Source: Albifimbria verrucaria
Lineage: Eukaryota > Ascomycota > Sordariomycetes > Hypocreales > Stachybotryaceae
DNA length: 64,000 nucleotides
Direction of reading: 5' to 3'
Assembly: GCA_020081605.1 (NCBI GenBank)
Contig: JAHREC010000009.1
Coordinates: 2,046,001 to 2,110,000 of the forward strand
Positions 50,272-62,228 of the stretch are shown piece by piece (the first letter of the stretch is position 1; every line of letters starts with the position of its first letter). The translations under genes were made by a program, and so were the position numbers. Under the pieces are notes generated by a model. The model was not told where the DNA came from, ran no database searches, and saw only the letters and a list, made by a program, of their open reading frames with translations.

Positions 50272-52824
50272 ATGTTACGCAACAGGATTCTGACGGCACT
50301 TCAAAAACTTACGATGACAGCTATCTCAGTTGTTCAACCGCAGTCTACTACGAGAGCCAGGTATGCTCTTCGTCCTAGACCATGCTCGAAACCCTCCGGC
50401 TAATCAGTTTCTACGATTTAGGGGAAGAGACCGAGGCTCTACGGCATTGGAGGAACGCTTTGGAGCTGATTTACGAGCATCGCGCAACATCAAGCCAGCC
50501 TGGCTCGAATATCCAGACAGACACGGAAAGAGCACTTCAAGATGCAGTTAGGGAGCTGGAGTTGCAGTGCAAGGAAAGAATCGACCTTCTCGAAGCGCTC
50601 CGAATCTCTCGACAGGAACAATCGCAATCGTCTCCAGGACCTGAACTCTCCAGCATGACCGGCGTCGATAGAACACACGAACATACAAACAAAGGATCCA
50701 TTGGCCAGGGCACAATTCCGGCAGTCTCCTACTCTCAACTCTCGCGTCCCTCCCTCCCTTATCGACCTTCCTTGCCAGGGCGAACATCATCCGAGAATGC
50801 CGTCGTTAGTGGTGGTCGTGGGGTTAGTCTCAGCCTTGAGGCCTTGAGCCCGGTGTCCGTATCCCCTTCTCCTAGTCTCCCTCCACGGCCCGACAAATCC
50901 AAACCCGATAGGTCCGCACGTTCCCGGAGCCCTGAGAAATATACTATGAGGACAACTCTTCGGGCGACTAAAGGAACCAAGCCAACAAAAACCAGGCGTA
51001 AGTCGCCAACACGAGCTGCAGAGGGCTCAAGTAAAGCAGCAACTCTAGCTTGGAGCAGTCTTGGATCTCGAGATACTGTACAATCCCAGCTGCTGCACGA
51101 CACTTCGCCTGCATCGACACCAAATACGCGTAGGACCAACGAATTTCCCCGGCAATCCGGATCGTCTCAACTTCACTGGGATAGCCACTCACGTAGGCTA
51201 GTGCCACCGCGCGACAATGAGCCCATCTCTTCTCTACACGCAACTACCTCTGCCAGGCAATCGGACGAGTACAACTATATTAGGCCGTCAATCTTGTCAG
51301 TCAGTGCAGCGTCCAGCGCTTTAAGCAAATCATCTATACCAACTGATACCTCACCAATGGATCAAGGATACGGAAGACCTGAGCGTAACTCCTCCATTTC
51401 TACACATCTATCTCCTGCGCCACAGTCAAAAACAGCCAGAAACAACAGCATTGGTGGGTTGGAGGTTGGAGAGGAGTCTGGGGGTTTATTCGAGAAACGA
51501 AGTGCTTCCGATGACCCTGTCGCAAACCCAGCGTCTGTCCGACGACAAGTTCGAAGTCCCTGATTGAAGAAATATAGTGAAGAGCATCCGAACCACATTG
51601 GGCGACGCGAGCGACACAGATCTCGCGAACCATCGGTTTCAAGCAGTTCCGACGTAAACATTGTTAAGCCTAGAACTGGTTCAAGGCGTGGGAGACCAAA
51701 GAAGAAGGCTGCCGAGGAAGGAGACTCAGAACAGTCATCTAACGACACTACAGCAGTTGATGATTCTACGAATAAGACCTGGAGTCGAAAGAAGGCGGCG
51801 ATATTGCGAAATTTACCCCTGGCGTTGATGAAGCCGCTGCCAAGCAAATTCTCAATGATATCGTTGTCCAAGGCGACGAAGTACACTGGAGCGACATCGC
51901 AGGTTTGGAGATTGCGAAGAATGCTCTAAGAGAGACAGTGGTATATCCTTTCCTCCGTCCAGATCTCTTTATGGGACTAAGGGAGCCGGCTCGGGGCATG
52001 CTGCTTTTGGTCCCCTGGCACCGGAAAGACGATGTTGGCCCGAGCAGTGGCTACGGAATCCAAGTCAACTTTTTTTCCATTTCGGCTAGCAGTTTAACAA
52101 GCAAATATCTAGGAGAATCGGAGAAACTAGTCAAGGCGCTCTTCGGGCTTGCCCGCGCTCTAGCGCCGAGCATCATATTTGTGGATGAGATAGACTCTCT
52201 TTTATCCCAGAGGACAGGGTCAGGTGAACATGAAGCTACTAGGAGAATCAAAACTGAATTCTTAATTCAATGGAGCGATTTACAACGAGCTGCAGCTGGC
52301 AGAGAAGTCAGCGAGAGAGATAAGGAACGAGGGGACGCAAATCGTGTCTTAGTACTAGCCGCAACCAACCTGCCTTGGGCTATTGATGAGGCGGCTCGTC
52401 GTCGGTTTGTAAGACGCCAGTACATTCCCCTACCGGAGCCGACCACCAGAGAAACCCAGTTGAGGACTCTCCTAGGGCAGCAAAAGCATAACCTGTCGGC
52501 AAGTGATATAGAAAAATTGGTCGGTTTGACAGCTGGTAGGTGTTACATTCAAATAGCCGAGCTCTTCGTGAGGAACGCGAGTTTAACTTGTACTTTGAGT
52601 TAGGTTTTTCGGGGTCAGACATCACAGCGCTTGCCAAAGACGCGGCCATGGGACCCTTACGCTCCCTAGGGGATGCACTGCTACACATGACAATGGATGA
52701 CATTCGACCTATAACACTAGCAGACTTTGAGGCCAGCCTGAACACAATCCGGCCGAGTGTGAGCAAAGCCGGCCTCAAACAATATGAAGATTGGGCACAG
52801 GAGTTTGGTGAGAGGGGTGGTTAA
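50272..52824 (+). CDS. AAA ATPase of the Sap1/Yta6/spastin type (several apparent frameshifts)
   Basis: Meiotic-clade AAA ATPase, a hexameric remodeller related to Vps4, spastin and fidgetin. Probable exons are 50272-50360, 50408-52535 and 52604-52824. A MIT-like helix (FYDLGEETEALRHWRNALEL) comes first, then a long Ser/Pro/Arg-rich linker. The AAA domain starts VHWSDIAGLEIAKNALRE and has IIFVDEIDSLLSQR (Walker B), VLAATNLPWAIDEAARRRF (sensor 1 and arginine fingers) and the C-terminal FSGSDITALAKDAAMGPLR. Four missing bases are inferred, at CCCC near 51818, TTTT near 51994, CCCC near 52001 and the seven-T run near 52068; the middle pair restores the P-loop GPPGTGKT. An in-frame TGA at 51561-51563 in the linker is unexplained. 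The start is uncertain. The subfamily is firm, the exact ortholog less so. Confidence 0.82.
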
Positions 52825-53128
52825 ACACAATCCCTCTATAGGAAATACATCACAGTGGTTCTTCAGAAGATAGAGATTTGCAGAGGAGAGGGCCAAAATG
52901 ACTGAGAAACGGTATCAAACATTGGTGTAACATTGTTATACAGTTGGAGACATGAAAGGTGCCACTTCTTCTGACTCCTTGGTGCCAGGTGGTACATCCT
53001 GAGAGAAAAGGTAATGATACAAAGCAGCCAATGCTATGCCATGCCATATTGTCCATGTCGCTGCCGGTGACGCATGAAAACAGAACCAAGGCGATGAAGC
53101 CTAAACTCATCTTCTGCGGCTATCCTTC
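52825..53128. other. convergent intergenic region
   Basis: 304 bp of 3' sequence between the AAA ATPase and uS17m. Nothing else was seen. Confidence 0.5.
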
Positions 53129-53705
53129 TCAATTAACCTCATTAGACGCATTGCCATCCTGCCGGCGTAAGCGCGATTCTTCCCTGGCCCTGATAGCAGC
53201 ATCTGCCTTCTCGGCCTGCTTCAGCTTCTCTTGTTGGGTCTTTGCCTCTTCCTCTGACTTTCGCTGGGCCTTGCGGTCTGCTTTAGCAACTCTCTTCGCT
53301 TCGTACCGATCAATGAGTTCGCTCAGGGGTAGAACTGGGGTCTGTTGTCGATCGGCTCGCCAAATGGTGCAATTATTTGCTTGACATAATGACGCTTGTC
53401 CTTGGAAGTGCGCCAGCCGGGGCAATGGAAACAACGTCGCCTTTACGGAGGGATGAGTTGGCGTCGTGTACGAGAACTTCTTTGGGACTTGAAAACGTCT
53501 ATGAAGAATGCGCCATTAGCCAACATAAATCGTTCAGGGACAATATGGGCAACAAAATCACGAACCTTATTCACAATGCTGTTCCATTGTTGATTGCCTA
53601 TGCGGACCTTGACAGTCTTTTGCATAAGACCTGCCGAAACCACCACTCCATGAATCTCGTGCTTCACACGGAGTGCAGCATTGGCAACGGGGACCTGGCA
53701 GACAT
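53129..53705 (-). CDS. mitochondrial ribosomal protein uS17m (three apparent frameshifts)
   Basis: Small-subunit protein of the mitoribosome (MRPS17). Exons are 53705-53566 and 53498-53129. After the likely start MSARSP come VKHEIHGVVVSAGLMQKTVK and VRIGNQQWN, then, across a 67-bp intron, PKEVLVHDANSSLRKGDVVS, WRTSKDKRHYVKQIIAPFGE and a charged C-terminal helix rich in Lys, Ala and Glu. Missing bases are inferred in three CCCC runs: near 53687 (joins the ATG to the body), near 53431 (before GWRTSKD), and near 53344 (joins PFGEPIDNRP to VLPLSELIDRYEAK). The corrected length is 170 aa. Without the corrections no ATG-started frame covers the S17 domain. It is divergent from EMG1. Confidence 0.85.
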
Positions 53706-54882
53706 GGTGAATTGCCTAGGGATGCGTCGTTCAGCTTCGAGCACGTCCTGGTTGTAGTGCTTTCGACCGTCCAATGATGAGGGTAGGAGGTGCATATTGG
53801 AAAAATGTCTATACACGGCGAGTCTGAACGCCGGAAGCCGGGCTGGCCAATCAGATTCGCCCCTGTGTCATGTAGTCTGATTATGTAAAGCTACGGTCTC
53901 GATACCCTCTTCTCTAATCCCTAACGCTAGATCCCGTGGCTGCACAAGCTACTGCCGTAAACACCATGTTCTCTTTCGGGAAAGGGGACCATTTGACGCG
54001 CAATTTATCTCATGAATAGTCGTCCGTAAAGATGCTGAAAATTTCTGGCCAGGCAGTAGAATTCCAGCCGCTGGATAGCCCCTCGCCCCCTTCCACGAGT
54101 GGATACGCTGTCTATTCCCATGAGGTCAATATTGGTTTTGAAGAGGGCTATGAACGAGGGAGGTCCCTCTTGTGCAATGCAGTCAAACCAGGTACTGGTC
54201 AAGGAAGGGCCTACGATGGTTCCTGTGGCTTCAGGGAGCCGCCCACCAGTGACGCATGTGGAAATGCAATGTCAGTACTTACCAAGGCAGGCAGGCTTTA
54301 TTGACCGGACCGGCGGTGGCGTGTGTATGGATAACGCCTAAGAACTCGCTCAATCTATGGGTAATGGTAAGAACACGGTTGGAAGATTGTACGGCAAAAT
54401 CACAGCCAATTTATTTGTTATGTAGTATGATCATGCAGTTTCGGAAATCTAGAACCTCTCCAACGAGACCATAGTCGAATGATTCAAGTCTCAGCCAGCG
54501 CAACAATCGTTACCCTAATGTAGCTGGTAGGTACCCTGCCTTGGGGACACAGTACTTCTAGTACTTTCAGGAGACCTACACCCAGTTCGGGTCCAGCAGG
54601 TTCGGTGCTATTCGGCGCCCGTATCCACTCAAGAGTACATAACGGCTGTTACTTGCCAATTAATTTGCCTATTCCCTCCGAACGATTTAGTGCCCCTCAC
54701 CGAGCCTGCTCAACCAGTGCAAATCCTGCCACAGCCCACTATCGAGTTCTACTGCGGCTCCCATACAAACTTCTTCTCTTCTATCCTACATAATTGGGAC
54801 CGGCTTACGTCTCTGGCCTTTAGTTGCCTCCTCTTATACGACATCTCGTCTCCTTCAACTTACTACTACTCCAATAATCACC
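53706..54882. promoter_or_regulatory. divergent intergenic region uS17m / EMG1
   Basis: 1.2 kb holding both promoters. A CCAAT word sits about 12 bp before the EMG1 ATG, too close to act as a usual CCAAT box. No supported gene was found. Confidence 0.45.
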
Positions 54883-55822
54883 ATGTCTTCGCCCGAGCGC
54901 CGATCTGGTGTCAAGCGACCCAGTAAGATACTTCCCCCTCGTGGCTGATCCGGGTTCTTTTACCCAGATCTGGGCTGTGACTGAACAAAAGCTGACTTTT
55001 GTTGCTTCACACTTTAGGAACGCAGTCGTTGCCGCCGCCGGCCCTGCCCCAACTTGTGGCAGAGCAGAAAACGCCCATTCCCGCGACCGACAAGGACTCG
55101 CAGCGATTGATCGTCGTCTTGTCCAACGCGAGTCTCGAGACGTACAAGGCCTCTCACGGCGGCGCCAGTCGCACTGGTATGCACCGCGAGGACAAGTACT
55201 CCCTCCTCAACAGCGATGAACACATCGGTGTCCTCCGTAAGATGAATCGCGACATCAGCGATGCTCGTCCCGATATTACACACCAGGTTCAACCTCTGGC
55301 TACCTATTGTCTGCATTCAACATGCTGACCGTGATTTTGTGTCTAGTGCCTCCTGACGCTTCTTGATTCTCCCATCAACAAGGCTGGAAAGCTCCAGATT
55401 TATATTCACACCGCCAAGGGCGTCCTCATCGAAGTTTCCCCGTCGGTCCGAATTCCCGAACGTTCAAGCGATTCGCAGGTCTCATGGTTCAGCTGCTGCA
55501 CCGATTGTCGATCCGATCCACCAACTCGAATGATAAGCTGCTGCGAGTGATCCAGAACCCCATTACTGATCACCTGCCTCCCAACTGCCGGAAGGTCACG
55601 CTCAGTTTCGAAGCGCCGCTGGTGCGTCTTCGGGATTATATCGAGAGCGTGGGTCCCAAGGAGAGCATATGCGTCTTCGTCGGCGCCATGGCCAAGGGTG
55701 CGGATAACTTCGCCGATTCCCTGGTAGACGAGAAGATTGCAATCAGCAGCTGGTCGCTCTCGGCCAGTGTAGCATGCAGCAAGTTCTGCCATGCCGCTGA
55801 AGATGCCTGGGACATCATGTAA
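54883..55822 (+). CDS. EMG1: rRNA pseudouridine N1-methyltransferase EMG1/NEP1 (one apparent frameshift)
   Basis: SPOUT-class methyltransferase that modifies the hypermodified pseudouridine of 18S rRNA and is essential for 40S biogenesis. Exons are 54883-54922, 55018-55286 and 55347-55822. The N-terminus is [20 protein letters not shown]. Family segments are [35 protein letters not shown], the [20 protein letters not shown] segment, [10 protein letters not shown] and VTLSFEA, then the SAM-binding knot [15 protein letters not shown] and [21 protein letters not shown]. One C is missing in the CCC run at 55455-55457. Restored, the protein is 261 aa, as expected. The two introns have regular donors and acceptors. 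Confidence 0.93.
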
Positions 55823-57508
55823 TGAATGCGCCACTGAGTGGGCAACCTAGTTGTTCCCGAAAGATTTGACCATAGGTTTGTGAGATGGAGTTTAGGCCGG
55901 TTTGACTAGCAACGCCAGATTGTCCCATTGACATGAGATATTGCGGAGCAGATTAGCGCCCAGTTCCCATACCGAGCCCTATGTGCATCAGGAAGACTCT
56001 TCAACAAGGGACGTGGAAACGCCTTTTTCCTGTGCGTCGTGTAGAAGCCACTTCAACCTGTCTTCCACACGATTATCGACTGTTGCTCTATTCGTGTTTT
56101 TGTTTCCTACATCAGCTGGTATGAAGTTGCCCAATATTATACTCATGAATCCGTACTGCTTTACGCAGTTGAAAACCTGGCGATTTTGGAAGGGGTTTTT
56201 AGGGGAGGAAATTCAATAATGTTACAATCTCAGGAAAGGATGGATGGAGTCTTAGGGTTCTGCTATCGTTTTGTATTTACGTGGATGGGTTCTTGCAGAC
56301 GTAAGCAATCGTCGAATAAAGATCATGGGCACCCAATAGGTTATGACGAGGAATAGCTCAACTCTTTGGCTGAATGACTGGGTGATGGTCCAATCGTGTG
56401 AATGGCACATATGTTTGGCAACACGCGTTCATTTGCATTCGAACTGCACACCGGCCCTCACTACTCCAACGCCTCGTTCCGGATGGTGTATAAATCTTGG
56501 TCGTTGCTACCCAAGGCAGCCAAGAACAGCAGAGTATGAACAATGAGTTATGAATTGACTAGCAGTGGGCAGAGCCGTGTCAACAATCAGTAGTCTTGGG
56601 GTTTTGGCGGAGTACAGTACTACATGTACGCTTGACTCTCGTGCGTTAGATGCAACGGGGTTATTTAAAAGAGTTGATTTTGTGCGTCTTCTGCTTACAG
56701 TACCGTACCTACTAAGGTACTGTACTGTAGGTGCCTATGTGCCACCTTGCCCAGGTACTTACACAACCAATCTCTTATTCTTCATCTTTTCCCCTTGTTC
56801 TTTGTTTTACGTCCAGTTCTTTCAACATTTACTGTACGTCGTCAAGGCCAGCGTTAGTGGGTTGCCTTAGCGCGTGTAGTCTAGGTCTATGCAGTTCTCG
56901 CCGTTCAATCTGATGATTGTCAAATGAGCTAAGAAACTCGTCTATGGAGCAGCATGCTGAGACTCATGCATGCACGTCAGGACCACTTTCAACCCAAGGC
57001 CAGCCCAACCAGATTGCACCGAAAGGATACCATGTATCAGGTCGTGCTGCATACACCAGCTCTATGAGCGCCAAGTGGCTCTCCTTCACAAGTTGGCGGG
57101 CCGGTCTCCTCGAAACCACCAACGTGTGCAGCCCAACTCTGCCTGAGCATGTGCACTCGTATGAAGCCACGACCAGCACAGGGGCCGCAGGGGGCGAGGG
57201 AGGGAGGGGAGGCGAAGATGCACATGCCTAACTAATCGTGGCACCGGACTCAGCTCAAGCACAATCCGTCCGGTTACATTCATCACTCTCGATCTTGACG
57301 TCCAACTCCGTCATTTTCTCCTTCTCTTCTTCCATCCCTCCAACATCCCATACAACCACTGACCACGTACGACCTGCCCCCGCAGTCATTTTGCTGTCAG
57401 CGCATCAACGGACTGACTACCTGATCTGGCCTGCACTGCCCAGCTGCTATCCTTGCCCTGTCCTATTCCAGGAGCCTGGAAAGGATCGGGAAACTTCACG
57501 ACGCAGGC
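55823..57508. other. intergenic region EMG1 / VOC gene
   Basis: 1.7 kb without a recognised gene. It has an ACCT/GGTAC cluster near 56700-56755 and a pyrimidine-rich stretch at 57300-57500 leading to the next ATG. Confidence 0.5.
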
Positions 57509-59419
57509 ATGGTTGTGCCTTACGTTGATGTGTCGCACCTGGCATCAGCTTCGTCCTTCTACTCGGCTGTCCTTCAACACTTGGGATTATCCTACCTGCC
57601 CACAGTCGATCAGGACCCGCTCGCTTCGGTAACGTACGGCTTCGACGGGGAACCCGTCCTGCAGATCCGCCAAAACCCCACGCCTTTGGGCCCGCTAAGG
57701 CTCTCGTCACTGGTTCTCACCGCCCCGTCCCGGTCCGCCGTGGTCGGTTTCCATGACTGCGGGCTCAGGGCTAATCCGTCACTGCTGGTTGCTGGGGTTA
57801 AACGGTCCTGGCTAGGCGTCGACGGCGGTGTGGCTCGGGCCTTTGTACACGACTTGGACGGAAACAAGATAGAGACGGTTTACTCCCATTCTTCCTCCTT
57901 CCAAGACCCTGTACTATACTCTGGCTCTGTTGTCCGTGAGACACGTTCCGCCCGCGAAGAGTTTGGCCGGACACTTGACTGGGACTACGACGTCGCCTCT
58001 GCACGCCCCTCGATCACTGTCTTACCACACCGTCCTGCTCCTGACCCCTATCATCACTATCACCACCAGCAGCTTCCTCCTCCACAGCATTCAGAGTACA
58101 GCATGATGTCTCGACGTACTGATCAACCACTCTATCCACTTCGCCGGAGCCTCACCCATGATCCAACCACATCATCGTCCTCGTCTTCCTCTAGGCCATA
58201 CAACCCACTCCCGGCGACATCCACACCGCCAACTGCAACACAGAAACATGCACTCCAACAAGAACCAATGCAGTCCGACTCACCGAGACAAAGTACCCTC
58301 ACCAGTGGCCTAAGTACCACTACAGTAATCGGGGCATTGCTTGGAGTCGCGGCTGGTGCCGCCATGACCTATGGTTTCGTGTCTCAGGATAGGGAACGAA
58401 AACCCGTTCAAGAGGTCGATGCCACACCCTCCTTCCTCGCCGCTCCACATTCCCCGAAAGGATGCCATCAGATCGAAGAAGTCATCACGATGATCGCAAC
58501 TCGACATACGGCGGCATGTCATATCAAAAGCCTGTTCACAGTTATCACGCGCGCAGTGCTGTAAATGAACATCCCAACGGCAAACGTGTCGACGATTACT
58601 CAGCTAGGAGAGTGGTCTATGCTGATGTTGTCGAGGACTGTGAAGACGTCTGGTCACCACCGCCGCGGCGCCTGATGTATAGTGGTCCTGATTACGAGCA
58701 CAGCGTCACGAAGACTGCCCCTCGCAGTAGGATTGCAGACGATTATGAGCATAGTGTTGCAAAGACGGCCCCTCGCAGTAGGGTTGCCGATGATTACGAG
58801 CCTAGTATTGCAAAAACAGCCCCGCGCAGTCGGGATGCTGAGGACGTCTATGATACCCGCAGTCGTCACTCATCGCGATCCCGGACTGGAAGAGGTCTTA
58901 GCGTTCGGACCCGTAGCGAAGCGCCTGTAGATCGCGAGCCAACAACTTACATCCTTGATGGAGGGGTCATAGAAGTTATGCGCCATCTCGACACAGTGCA
59001 GTCCCTAGATCAACACACTCGCAGTCGCAGTCGCACTATCATCAGAGCGCCCATGACGCAGAACGTGACTCGTACGTTTCGGCACGTACGCATCGCTCAG
59101 CATCAACGACTCGGCCATCCAGGGTAAAGCTCCCCTGGAAGAAGATTCATACGCTGATCATGAAGTTGTGGTGAGGAGCCGGGCCGGCAGCAGGGTGTCT
59201 GCAAGTAGGCCTCCCATTTCGAGTAGCCAGGTGTCTGGGAGGAGGTCGTCGAGCAAGGCCCGCAGTCACGTATCTGCCAGACAAGTGCCGCTGCCAATGA
59301 GCGGCGTAGGCAGTAGCCACGCCAACTGGGACGACGATCTGATCAGTCTTGCCCCGAGCGATAGCATCAGCTGCGTTGGGAGCAGGAGCAGTCGACGGAG
59401 TCATAGACATCATCATTAG
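57509..59419 (+). CDS. VOC/glyoxalase-like N-terminal domain protein with low-complexity tail (two apparent frameshifts)
   Basis: The first about 130 residues look like a vicinal-oxygen-chelate fold: MVVPYVDVSHLASASSFYSA, LQHLGLSY, the segment RAFVHDLDGNKIETVY, and a length near a single VOC repeat. Metal ligands cannot be assigned with confidence. The rest is Pro/Ser/His-rich, with one hydrophobic stretch (TTTVIGALLGVAAGAAMTYG) that could be a membrane anchor. Then come three 17-residue repeats and an Arg/Ser-rich end. A missing base near 58455 joins the two main frames, and another shift between about 59040 and 59130 is needed to reach the stop at 59419. Catalytic activity is unproven; VOC membership is an inference. 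Confidence 0.6.
58690..58842 (+). repeat. three 51-bp tandem coding repeats
   Basis: Units 58690-58740, 58741-58791 and 58792-58842 each encode a 17-residue unit of the form DYEHSVTKTAPRSRIAD, with synonymous and conservative differences. They lie inside the VOC-domain gene. Confidence 0.9.
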
Positions 59420-60254
59420 ACGAACAAGTAGCCTCGCCTCGCGAGAGACTGGGCCTCTTGATGCGGCTCATTTCCTATGCTTTAGCGCCTTTTTCGCTAC
59501 CATATTGCATGCGTGTCATTGCTCGTCGCACTTCTTCTCATTTATATCGGACATCTTCGTAAAGGATGGGAAGTGAGGATGGCCACGATTATGAGATAAC
59601 GGCCAATAATGAATCAGTTGTTCGTGTTCTGTTATAGTTCATCGCTGTCAACCAAGCAGATGCAGTACCATTGATGTCCCAGCAGACACGCACAGCAGAA
59701 TGCTCTTGACCAACCACTGTGATTTGAAAGATTGCCTACCATCGTAATTCCAAAGGAGGTTGGCCGTGCACAAGGCGCGGCACCCTTTGATCAATACACC
59801 AAGAGACTTGTTTACAACATTGCATGACACCAGATCATCCAATACCCTATCAACCTAGACATATTGACAAGATAGGAAAATCGAAACCCCTCTCCCCCTT
59901 TTTTTCTTAATTTTATCAATATCCCACTGTCAAAGAATGATGGCTGGCTGTGGGGGGCCGTTAAGTAGCCCCACTCCCCGTGACTCCAACGCTACTGTTT
60001 CTCCGATGTTCGGCAGGCCCCGTCGGAGGCGTCGTCGGGTTTTCATATAGCATTGCACCATGAAGCCCGGAGAAAACTAACTCCTCCCTATTCTTCTGTA
60101 CTTTAGCATTGCTTCACACCTCTCCCTGCATCTCCACCAACCCGCCATCTCATGTACAAAGTTCATTTGTAGTATCCATATCGTTTGCTCGCTCACGCAT
60201 AAGCCGTGGTGACCTCATACCCGAGTTATCACGTCACTCCGGTCCAGCTTCATA
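59420..60254. other. intergenic region VOC gene / cystathionine gamma-synthase
   Basis: 835 bp without a recognised gene. The distal part is the probable promoter of the next gene. Confidence 0.5.
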
Positions 60255-62228
60255 ATGCCTGGCTTTGAATTGGGCGAGAGCATCCCCAGACACGGCTCAT
60301 GTAAGTCCTTCACTTTAGACTCTGTGCCTCCGAGGTGCTTCTCGCTGGGTGTTATGTGAGGGTCACATTCAGTTAACTTCGAACCACAAGGCCGTTAGTG
60401 TCTCCTTGCCTACATGGCGCTCCAATGTTGGCTACGAGGAGGGTGAGCAATGGGTAGTAGATCGAATGAATACTGGCTATCCCAGGTGTGTTATTGCCTC
60501 CGCCTCTGTCAACTTCAAATCCAATCGACTTTTTGCTTACTTATGTCTTTGTCTGTAGGTTCTTTATTCATAAAAGCATTCAGGCTCTAGCACGGGACAT
60601 CTTGTCGAGATATGGCCAGCCCAGCCAGCAGGCCTTTCTTTTCCCACACCGCGGGTTGCTCGACGATGTCTTGACTTCATGACCTCCCATGCTGCCCCAG
60701 ATGTCATGGTAGACGCATCCATCGTTGATCTTGTACTGGACACAACCAAGCAGCTTTCCCCTTGCTGGAACAGCTCGCCCCAACCATCTCCGCCGTCATT
60801 TTCCCAACTGAAGGGTTTTCTCTCGCAAAGCAGTATTGGCAGCATACCGGTGATGGCATTTCTAGCCGGCGTGCCGAATTCTGCCAAGGTCTACTGGCTG
60901 CAGGCTTGATGGTACCAGCAACAGTGCCGTATGGATCGTCTGCCGAGGCCCCGAACGTAAGGCCATTGCGAGGCCCTAAGCGATACCAGCGACCGGGCTC
61001 TGTCGACGGTTTCGCGCCTGCTGCCTCAAAACGCCCTTCGCCACCTGCCGAGGATCCTGTAGAGTCGCGTGAGAGCTCGCTCTTCCTGGAGGAACGTTTT
61101 GGCAGAAACCTAAACCTCTCGCTCGTGAAGCCCGCCAAGTCGGCGATCCGTAGGCGTATCGCTGGGGCACTTACCCATGAAGTTGATTTGCAGGATGGGC
61201 CTCTTCCTTCCATGCAAACTAACAGTAGAGGCATAGTCAATCTCCGAGAGGATGACATTTACCTTTTTCCGATGGGAATGAATGCTATCTACAACGCCCA
61301 CCGGGCTCTTCTGAAAGCTCGTGGTTCTCTCAAAAGTATCAATTACGGCTTCCCATATGTCGATACGCTTAAAGTTCTGCAAAGTTTGGCCCCGGCTGCG
61401 TCTTCTACAGCCATGGGTCATCGGAAGAGCTTGACGACCTTGAGCAGCGGCTTAGCAGGGCGAGCGTTTCCTGGGATTTTTCTGCGAATTTCCCGGAAAC
61501 CCTCTGTTGACATGTCCCGACCTTGATCGGATAAGACAGATGGCCGATGAATTTGACTTTGCAGTCGTGGTTGACGAAACTATCGGCACATTTGTCAACA
61601 TTAACGTCTTGAATATTGCCGATATTGTCGTCAGCAGCTTAACCAAGATCTTTTCTGGCGATTGCAACGTCATGGGAGGCAGTGCTATCCTCAATCCAGA
61701 GGGGAGGTACTATGACATCCTCAAAAAGCCATGAGTGACATTTTCGAAGACACCTATTGGCCTGAGGATGTCATCTTCATGGAACGCAATAGCAGGGATT
61801 ATATGGCACGCGTGGATCGTATAAATGTCAACGCGGAAGCTATATGTGACGTCTTGCGTGACCATCCAGCAGTCAAGACGGTATACTATCCCAAATGCAA
61901 TCTTTCTAAGCAATTCTATGATGCCCGTCGATTACCCAATGGCGGTTACGGTGGCTTATTGTCCGTCGTCTTTAACACCAAGGAGAAATCTCAGGCATTT
62001 TATGATGCCATCGATATCGCCAAAGGACCAAGTCTTGGTACCAACTTCACGCTCTGCTCTCCATACGTGCTCCTCGCACATTACCAAGAGTTGGACTGGG
62101 CTGCAGAATGCGGCGTGGACCCTGATCTTGTCCGAGTCAGTGTGGGACTAGAAGAGACGCAGGAGTTAAAAGAGGTCTTCCGAAAGGCCCTACGAGCGGC
62201 GGAAATGGCACCACCTAAGCAGGACTAG
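60255..62228 (+). CDS. cystathionine gamma-synthase (five or more apparent frameshifts)
   Basis: PLP enzyme of transsulfuration that joins cysteine with an activated homoserine to give cystathionine (the Neurospora met-7 / yeast STR2 type). The start is [15 protein letters not shown] (60255-60300). Exon 2 carries [19 protein letters not shown] and ends at 60485; exon 3 starts at 60559 ([11 protein letters not shown]). Later blocks are the [20 protein letters not shown] segment, [31 protein letters not shown], the PLP lysine in [32 protein letters not shown] and [17 protein letters not shown]. Missing bases are inferred near 60655, 60765, 61382 (AAA), 61485 (TTTT) and 61728 (AAAAA). The phase between exons 1 and 2 is also off, which suggests another indel. 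The family identity is clear despite this. Confidence 0.88.
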
